NCBI GenBank assembly: GCA_910575695.1
Contig: CAJTGJ010000002.1
Coordinates: 186,001-250,000 of the forward strand
Direction: 5' to 3'
DNA from: Oscillospiraceae bacterium
GTDB lineage: Bacteria; Bacillota; Clostridia; Oscillospirales; Oscillospiraceae
DNA length: 64,000 nt
Below the pieces are notes generated by a model. It was not told where the DNA came from. It was given only the letters and a program-made list of their open reading frames with translations, and ran no database searches. Numbering within the stretch: position 1 is the stretch's first letter; the number at the start of each line of letters is the position of its first letter. The translations under genes and the position numbers were made by a program. Shown one piece after another: positions 59,901 to 64,000 of the stretch.

Positions 59901-60624
59901 GGAGGTGAAGCCGGGCGACCGGTTCTATTACCTGGGCGAGCCCAACATCAACCAGGTGTGCTTTGTCCCCCACAGCGGGTTCACGGGCCAGGCGGAGATC
60001 ACCTATATCGGCGTCAGCAGCAGCGGCAATGAGCAGCTGAGCGGCAGGATTCTGGTGAATGTGTCCCAGACCACCCAGTCCCAGTATTTCAACGACATGA
60101 GCCGCTATGTGTGGGCCATTGACTCGGTGGACTACCTTTACCAGAACCGCGCTGTGGAGGGCGTTGGCGGCGGACGCTACAGCCCCCAGGGGAGGATCAC
60201 CAAGGGTGATTTCACGCTGATGCTGGTGCGGGCCTTCGGCTTCACCGCCAGCGGCAGCGTGTCCTATAAGGATGTGCCCGCCAACAGCTATTATGCCGAG
60301 GCCATCCGGATTGCCGGGCTGCTGGGCATCGGCAGCAGCAGCAATGGGTGCTACTACCCCAATATAGCCCTGAGCCGGCAGGACGCCATGGTGATGATCC
60401 GCAACGCTCTGGTGGCCGGCGGCTGGGATCTTAACAACGGTCTGGCGGCGGATCTGGACAAATATCATGATAAAGACTTGATTGCGCCCTATGCCAGAAC
60501 CGCCGTGGGCAGCCTGGTGCAGATGGGGATTGTCCAGGGGGACGGCAACGGCTACCTGCGTCCCACCGCGCTGCTCAACCGCGCGGAGACAGCCAAGCTG
60601 CTGCACACACTGATGACGTTGTAA
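56977..60624 (+). CDS. Second large surface protein: BIG2, five TLYYNY repeats and C-terminal SLH
   Basis: The 1215-residue protein has a signal peptide (about 1-31, ALAMALSLAAPVWAADE), a BIG2 domain (about 135-215, ATVEPNDATNKKVTWKSSDEK), a second Ig-like part, and five homologous modules of about 100-120 residues (about 425-1027) each carrying GTLYYNY or a close variant (GTMYYNY, GRMYYNY). Three SLH domains follow (about 1030-1215), so anchoring is C-terminal, unlike the previous gene. A 10-C tract sits in codons for TSPPP. AAGGAG precedes the ATG. The 57.06-57.40 kb part is A/T-rich. Ligand is unknown. Confidence 0.87.
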   Translation: MKYHKKRRFGALVLALAMALSLAAPVWAADESVSISPKPTELKVDETSAELTATVSNGPAEGTAITYKWTCNPKNAVDFSNDIANKTTITGKNITNSAEIKVTVTWQTDSADENTKVSLEDKFTVEVKEASTSTPVAVTGVKLNKDTLTVEKGKSGTLTATVEPNDATNKKVTWKSSDEKIATVDDQGNVTGVGVGEATITVTTEDGGKTATCAVEVTDADSSTSPPPSESPAPGSPADTVIFGESPIVWDVSQPNPWTLTVAAGPAGADMKPGDKIEWSVSNKDTTVDKELLPVLKPGEDGRTVSITNKYPGEYIFSATYVKADGTKSKAVTKDATISGITLNEREHEMTLDQTFALAVDKSYGMATGGTVRDIVWTSSDPSVVTVLNGDLVAWKTGSVVITANKNGYTAECKVTVTEDTAAIAGPYYATTGNPLVFKNVYSGLNQISINKTKDTNTSGSPLRYITNVTVPTGQGTMYYNYNSEANTGEGVGMADTFRDASVSDSTVARTLDRLYFVPRQGFTGTAEITFTGRAQNGTVFSGIVRVNVTGQNNISYRTNAGEAVNFLSGDFNAFCRAKLGRDVNYVTFNLPQESQGTLYYNYTAPGQHGDRVTTSTQYSRSGRYLIDEVSFVPNAAFTGDAAISFRGVDTAGNSFTGEVVVSVIPSSSSDVSDVYISGERGKPVALQSNLFNDACRATLRDTLSYVIFKLPDYSDGTLYYNYRGENDYDSRVTATTRYFYSGVPGINGISFVPASNNTGRIAIPYTGYGAGGTTFTGTLYITIGETERSTVRYFVAKNGVVNFNVNDFNSVCLLKLGVSLDYVRFQLPAIDSKVGTLYYNYRSSNSYSRVYSGFSYYRSPKASNWGRIDLISFHAGASAGTITIPYTGYAVSSGTGGAVETYQGTLVIQVGSPTPAEINLACKTAGQAWLSAYSIYNACRQVMSGSLSYIEITSLPSAKQGRMYYNYSGFGTGTEVKPGDRFYYLGEPNINQVCFVPHSGFTGQAEITYIGVSSSGNEQLSGRILVNVSQTTQSQYFNDMSRYVWAIDSVDYLYQNRAVEGVGGGRYSPQGRITKGDFTLMLVRAFGFTASGSVSYKDVPANSYYAEAIRIAGLLGIGSSSNGCYYPNIALSRQDAMVMIRNALVAGGWDLNNGLAADLDKYHDKDLIAPYARTAVGSLVQMGIVQGDGNGYLRPTALLNRAETAKLLHTLMTL
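57650..57659 (+). repeat. In-frame poly-C tract (10 C) inside the second SLH gene
   Basis: Ten consecutive C lie within codons for S-P-P-P just before the Pro/Ser linker. Gain or loss of one or two bases would end the protein early, making this a candidate phase-variation switch. Confidence 0.8.
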
Positions 60625-60655
60625 TTTGCAGGGCGAAAGGAAGGGGACACGGAAT

Positions 60656-61348
60656 ATGTCGGACACACTTCGGGAGGAGCAGAAGCTGAACCCGGAGGAG
60701 CTGGGCCTACGTGAAGGCATGGGGGTAGAGGTGCTGACTGCGGCAAACTACCTGGCCTTTATGGGAAAGGTCAAGCGGATCCAGGACGGCGCGATCATCC
60801 TTCGGGACGCCAAGGGGGACGACGTGCCCCAAGTGGTGTACGGACAGGAGATCAAGCTGCGCTTTCTTCAGAACGGCGAGACGGCGATGCTCCAGGGAAA
60901 GATCTGCGGCAGCAGCTCGGAGCTGTGGAAGGTGGACCGGCTGGAGGTCAAATTCACCAAGGAACAGCGGGCCTATTTCCGCCAGAGCATCAGTACCAAC
61001 GTTCAGGCCCGGTGCATCCGGCGCTCCCCCCAGGGCGTTCGGGCGAAGGCTTCGACGCCCTGCCGGGTGCTGGACGTCAGTGCCGGGGGCCTGTTGTTCA
61101 GCAGCGGCGAACTGTATGAGGAAGGCCAGCGGCTGACCCTGATAGGCGTCCGCCTGGTGGACAGCATGGAGCCCTTTGAGTTCAACTGCCAGGTGCGCCG
61201 GGCGGGAAAGCTGAAGGGGGGCGCGGCCCGCTACGGCTGTCAGTTTGAGACCCTGGCGGAACGGGATCAGGACCGGCTCCTGCGGGCGATTTTCACCGTC
61301 CAGCGGGAGGAGATCCGGCTTCAGAAGGGAAAGGGACGCTTGTCATGA
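60656..61348 (+). CDS. PilZ-domain protein 2 (YcgR-like)
   Basis: The 230-residue protein has a YcgR-N-type beta domain and a PilZ domain with R105-AYF-R109 and D140-V-S142-A-G-G145 (DVSAGG). These residues form the c-di-GMP site. ATG 60656 follows AAGGGGA; a longer frame from 60626 is rejected. It lies after the SLH genes and ends at a terminator. A motor-brake or secretion-control role is possible. Confidence 0.9.
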   Translation: MSDTLREEQKLNPEELGLREGMGVEVLTAANYLAFMGKVKRIQDGAIILRDAKGDDVPQVVYGQEIKLRFLQNGETAMLQGKICGSSSELWKVDRLEVKFTKEQRAYFRQSISTNVQARCIRRSPQGVRAKASTPCRVLDVSAGGLLFSSGELYEEGQRLTLIGVRLVDSMEPFEFNCQVRRAGKLKGGAARYGCQFETLAERDQDRLLRAIFTVQREEIRLQKGKGRLS

Positions 61349-61374
61349 GGCGTCCTGGCCCTGAAATAAGAGGG

Positions 61375-61412
61375 AAAGCGCGGCTCCGCCGAAACCGGCG
61401 GGGCCGCGCTTT
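61375..61412 (+). terminator. Terminator after PilZ protein 2
   Basis: AAAGCGCGGC and GCCGCGCTTT pair around an inner TCCGCCG/CCGGCGGG stem, followed by a short T run (TTTATAG). It ends the surface-protein operon. Confidence 0.8.
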
Positions 61413-61635
61413 ATAGCCAAGGCGGTTGGAAAGAAGCAAATGCTTCTGTTCAACCCTGCGGCTGACGATATTGCGCAGGATTGGCGGAGTATTCGGCACT
61501 TTGACGAAAAAGTTGATTTCGAATGTGCTGTTTTGTACTTTTGTCACGCAAAATCCGAAAGATAAGGGGAAAAATTCACGGAGATTCCTCCAATTCGATG
61601 GAGAGAATGGGAGTGAAGATTGTGGAAAAAAACCC
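61413..61635. other. Intergenic stretch with no recognised gene
   Basis: Part of the 413-base gap between PilZ 2 and the MATE gene. It is more A/T-rich than its surroundings and holds a small palindrome (GAAGCA/TGCTTC at about 61435-61448). A 78-codon frame here lacks a ribosome site and family features, so nothing is called. Confidence 0.7.
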
Positions 61636-61663
61636 TTGCATTTACTGGAGAAGAAGCTATAAT
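61636..61663 (+). promoter_or_regulatory. Sigma-A promoter for the MATE gene
   Basis: TTGCAT, 16 bases, TATAAT precede the MATE gene by about 100 bases. The -10 box is perfect. Confidence 0.78.
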
Positions 61664-61761
61664 AAGGCAAACATGGGCGGGGAGAGGCGCCCGTGGGCCG
61701 GATGGACCGTCCGGCAAATCCAAACAGTCAACAACATCCCGCCTTGGAAGGAGGCATTTCT

Positions 61762-63153
61762 ATGACCAAAGATTTGACGACAGGCAGCCCCATGAAGCTG
61801 ATCCTGAATTTTACCATCCCGACCCTGTTCGGCCTGCTGTTCCAGCAGCTCTACAACATGGTGGACACCATGATCGTGGGCAAGCTGCTGGGCTCCCAGG
61901 CTCTGGGCGCGGTGGGCGCTACCGGCTCCATCAACTTTTTCGTGATTGGATTCTGCCTGGGCGTCTGCTCCGGCTTTGCCATCCCGATTGCGCAGAAGAT
62001 GGGCGCCAAGGATTACCCTCAGATGCGCCGCTTCGCGGCTAACGCGGCCTATCTGTCCGCGGGGGCCGCCCTGGTGCTGACGGTGGCGACCGGCGTGTTC
62101 TGCCGGAACATTCTCATTGCGATGAACACGCCGGAGGATCTGTTTGAAGACGCCTTTGCCTATATCTTCGTGATTTTCATGGGCATCCCTGCGGTGTTCC
62201 TCTATAACCTTCTGGCCTGCGTCATCCGCGCCCTGGGCGACAGCCGCACGCCGGTGTATTTCCTGGCGCTGTCCTCCGGGCTGAATATCGTGCTGGACCT
62301 GTTCTTCATCCTGGTGTGCGGCTGGGGCGTGGCCGGAGCGGCCATCGCCACCGTGGCGTCCCAGGCGGTGTCGGGCATCGCCTGCCTGATTTTCATGATC
62401 CGCCGTTTCCCTATCCTGCACGTCACCCGGGAGGAGAGCCGTCCCAGCCTGGACGCCTGCAAGGCGCTGTGTGCCATGGGCCTGCCCATGGGTCTGCAAT
62501 ACTCCATCACCGCCATCGGCTCCATCGTGCTCCAGACCGCCGTCAACGGCCTGGGCAGTGTTTATGTGACCGCCGTGGCCACGGGGGCAAAGCTCCAGCA
62601 GCTGCTGGCCTGCCCCTTTGACGCCATGGGCTCCGCTATGGCCACCTACTGCGGCCAGAATGTGGGCGCGGGCCGTCTGGAGCGCCTGCGCCAGGGGGTG
62701 CAGTCCTGCTCCCTGCTGGGTCTGATCTACTCTGCCATTGCGCTGGCGGCCATGGTGTTCCTGGCGCCCCAGGCGACCATGCTGTTCCTGGACCCCGCCG
62801 AGAGCGGCCTGGAGCTGCTGATCTCCCTCACAGCCCGGTATATCACCGTGCTGACCGCGTTTTTCTTCCCCCTGGCCCTGGTGAACATCCTGCGCTTTTC
62901 CATCCAGGGCATGGGCTTCGGCACCCTGGCCATCCTGGCCGGTGTGCTGGAGATGGCCGCGCGCTCTGTGGTGGGCTATTTCTTCGTGCCCGCCATGGGC
63001 TTCGGCGCCGCCTGCTTTGCCTCTCCGGCGGCGTGGATCTGCGCGGACCTGTTCCTGATCCCGGCGTGCCTGGGCTGTATCAGCCGCCTGCGCCGCCGCC
63101 ATCCCACCGCGTCCCTGGAAACAATTTCAAATCCTGCCGTCAGCACCCAATAA
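61762..63153 (+). CDS. MATE-family multidrug efflux protein
   Basis: MATE proteins export organic cations or drugs using H+ or Na+. The 463-residue product has about 12 membrane helices in two homologous halves, with the conserved MVDTMIVGKLLGSQALGAVGA near residues 31-51 listed here as the family entry, and NGLGSVYVTAVATGAKLQ in the second half. AAGGAGG is 8 bases before ATG 61762; a longer frame from 61693 is rejected. It is separated from the flagellar genes by a terminator and its own promoter, so it is probably unrelated. Confidence 0.93.
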   Translation: MTKDLTTGSPMKLILNFTIPTLFGLLFQQLYNMVDTMIVGKLLGSQALGAVGATGSINFFVIGFCLGVCSGFAIPIAQKMGAKDYPQMRRFAANAAYLSAGAALVLTVATGVFCRNILIAMNTPEDLFEDAFAYIFVIFMGIPAVFLYNLLACVIRALGDSRTPVYFLALSSGLNIVLDLFFILVCGWGVAGAAIATVASQAVSGIACLIFMIRRFPILHVTREESRPSLDACKALCAMGLPMGLQYSITAIGSIVLQTAVNGLGSVYVTAVATGAKLQQLLACPFDAMGSAMATYCGQNVGAGRLERLRQGVQSCSLLGLIYSAIALAAMVFLAPQATMLFLDPAESGLELLISLTARYITVLTAFFFPLALVNILRFSIQGMGFGTLAILAGVLEMAARSVVGYFFVPAMGFGAACFASPAAWICADLFLIPACLGCISRLRRRHPTASLETISNPAVSTQ

Positions 63154-63180
63154 GTTGGGGCGCAAGGGGAAAGACCTGTA

Positions 63181-63209
63181 TTGACAGGTGGCGGAAACCT
63201 TGCTACAAT
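63181..63209 (+). promoter_or_regulatory. Strong sigma-A promoter
   Basis: TTGACA, 17 bases, TACAAT. The predicted start at about 63216 coincides with the first base of a long hairpin. Confidence 0.85.
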
Positions 63210-63215
63210 AGAAGC

Positions 63216-63304
63216 CAAGGGCAGCGTAAGAGAGGTTTGTGCCCCCCTTACGCTGCCCTTGTGTATTGGGCGGATGTACGCGTGTCCCTCCGATACACGT
63301 TTTT
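63216..63304 (+). ncRNA. Candidate small RNA or attenuated leader
   Basis: Directly after the promoter, CAAGGGCAGCGTAAG and CTTACGCTGCCCTTG form a perfect 15-bp hairpin with a 16-base loop (63216-63261). A second hairpin, GTGTATTGGGCGGA with TCCCTCCGATACAC (63261-63298), is followed by GTTTTT. The layout promoter, hairpin, terminator predicts a transcript of about 90 bases. It could be a stand-alone sRNA or a leader that controls the kinase-like gene 48 bases further on. No known family is recognised. Confidence 0.6.
63261..63304 (+). terminator. Terminator/attenuator at the end of the candidate RNA
   Basis: A 14-bp stem with one mismatch and two G-U pairs (GTGTATTGGGCGGA / TCCCTCCGATACAC), followed by five T. 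It lies before the kinase-like gene and could act as a regulated attenuator. Confidence 0.65.
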
Positions 63305-63351
63305 GAAAACAGGCGGCGGGCGCCGCTGACAGAAAGGGCGGTATTTGGCCG

Positions 63352-64000
63352 ATGGAAGCGGACCATGGACATCGAGAATTGTGCCGTATTCTGACCGACC
63401 ATGCCGGGCGTTACCCCTTAATGGAGCCCTGTGACGCGGTAAAACTGATCTTTCAAAACGAATTTGGCGGCGAGCACCTGATTTGTGAGCCCGAGGCCAC
63501 GCTGGCGTGGCTCCGGGCGGAGCGGGCCGCCACCCGCGAGGCCCCGGCTGTTGATCCCATCGAGGACATCGGCAACGGAATGGCGCGGGTGGCGTTGTCC
63601 GCGCTGGAGTTGAGCGAAGATTCCCTGCGGGCGCTGAACCGCGACTTTGTTTTTTCCGCCCAGACCCATGTGGGCCGGCGGAAAACCTTTTTGAGCAAGC
63701 TGGACGTCCTGCGGATGCTGACGGAGCAGGGGCTGTTCTCCTTTGACAGCCAGGAGCTGGAGGAATATCTGGAGCGCTACATCAGCAAGGGCTGTTGTCC
63801 CGCCTCCCACAGCCCCGCCTATCGGGCTGTTTACCACCCGGCCTACCGGGTGGTAAAGCGTTCTTCCTCCCTGGTGGTGCTGTACTGGGAGCTCCAGCGG
63901 CTTCAGGCCAGGAGGGAGCGGGCCATTGTGGCGGTGGATGGGCGGTGCGCCTCCGGCAAGAGCACGCTGGCGGCTCGGATCGCGGACAGGCTTGAGATTC
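63352..64000 (+). CDS. P-loop kinase-like protein (3' truncated by window)
   Basis: An ATG at 63352 opens a frame that reaches the window end without a stop (216 codons visible). The first 185 residues form an alpha-rich domain (LMEPCDAVKLIFQNEFGGEHL; VFSAQTHVGRRKTFLSKL) of no recognised function. From about residue 197 comes VAVDGRCASGKSTLAARIAD, a Walker A of the uridine/pantothenate-kinase type. Thus it is probably a two-domain nucleoside-kinase-like enzyme; the substrate cannot be told from the visible part. AGAAAGGG lies about 14 bases before the ATG. The structured leader upstream suggests regulation. Confidence 0.72.
   Translation, partial: MEADHGHRELCRILTDHAGRYPLMEPCDAVKLIFQNEFGGEHLICEPEATLAWLRAERAATREAPAVDPIEDIGNGMARVALSALELSEDSLRALNRDFVFSAQTHVGRRKTFLSKLDVLRMLTEQGLFSFDSQELEEYLERYISKGCCPASHSPAYRAVYHPAYRVVKRSSSLVVLYWELQRLQARRERAIVAVDGRCASGKSTLAARIADRLEI

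Noticed and set aside
61426..61662. 78-codon frame in the gap before the MATE gene
   Set aside because: No ribosome site, no family pattern, and it overlaps the MATE promoter.

Overview
The window is almost entirely a flagellar and chemotaxis gene region from a GC-rich, Gram-positive-type bacterium. The evidence is a Bacillus/Clostridium-style fla/che order, CheC, CheD and CheV, FliW-CsrA-DUF6470, a YjfB-type motility peptide, S-layer-homology (SLH) surface proteins, strong AGGAGG ribosome sites and sigma-D promoters. The high GC by eye together with clostridial-type genes suggests the Oscillospiraceae (Oscillibacter/Intestinimonas/Flavonifractor-like), but this is inference and no species is claimed. 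No rRNA, tRNA, CRISPR array, transposase or integrase was recognised.

Region 1 (1-23.5 kb, + strand) is one long fla/che operon: fliG (5'-truncated by the window), fliH, fliI, fliJ, fliK, flgD, a TIGR02530-type gene, flgE, flbD/swrD, motA, motB, fliM, fliN/Y, cheY, fliO, fliP, fliQ, fliR, flhB, flhA, the flagellar sigma factor fliA/sigD, two rod genes (flgF/flgG), cheC, cheD, cheV and a degenerate EAL-HDOD protein. It ends at a strong bidirectional terminator near 23.5 kb. fliL (usual before fliM) and flhF/flhG (usual after flhA) are missing from their normal places.

Region 2 (23.5-30.2 kb) holds a minus-strand pair, a ParA/Soj-type ATPase followed by a Pro/Ala-linker protein ending in a ComFB domain, then a plus-strand sigma-D-driven filament-cap operon (fliD, fliS, fliT-like), then a divergent membrane-anchored C39-like cysteine peptidase.

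Region 3 (30.4-37.7 kb) contains an orphan FtsE-like ABC ATPase, a methyl-accepting chemotaxis protein, a long FtsA-like protein, a Lys/Pro-tailed single-pass membrane protein and a minus-strand single-ring Clp-type AAA+ ATPase.

Region 4 (37.7-49.2 kb, minus strand) has two operons with sigma-D-like promoters: flgM-flgN-flgK-flgL-DUF6470-fliW-csrA-yjfB and cheA-cheW-cheR-cheB. No flagellin gene lies in the csrA-to-fliD position or elsewhere in the window.

Region 5 (49.3-64 kb, + strand) has a FliK-like/FlhB-C-like pair (ylqG/ylqH-type), a PilZ protein, two very large SLH/Ig-like surface proteins, a second PilZ protein, a MATE transporter, a candidate structured small RNA or attenuator, and the start of a P-loop kinase-like gene that runs off the end.

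Together the genes encode the export apparatus, rod-hook-cap parts, the motor and switch, the excitation and adaptation chemotaxis pathway, and late-gene control (FliA/FlgM and FliW/CsrA). Several likely cyclic-dinucleotide effectors (two PilZ proteins, ComFB, degenerate EAL) occur with no GGDEF enzyme visible. The most novel points are the ParA-ComFB pair, a FliN/Y protein with three internal FliM-like CheY-docking motifs, a 10-base C tract inside a surface-protein gene, and the promoter-hairpin-terminator unit at 63.2 kb.
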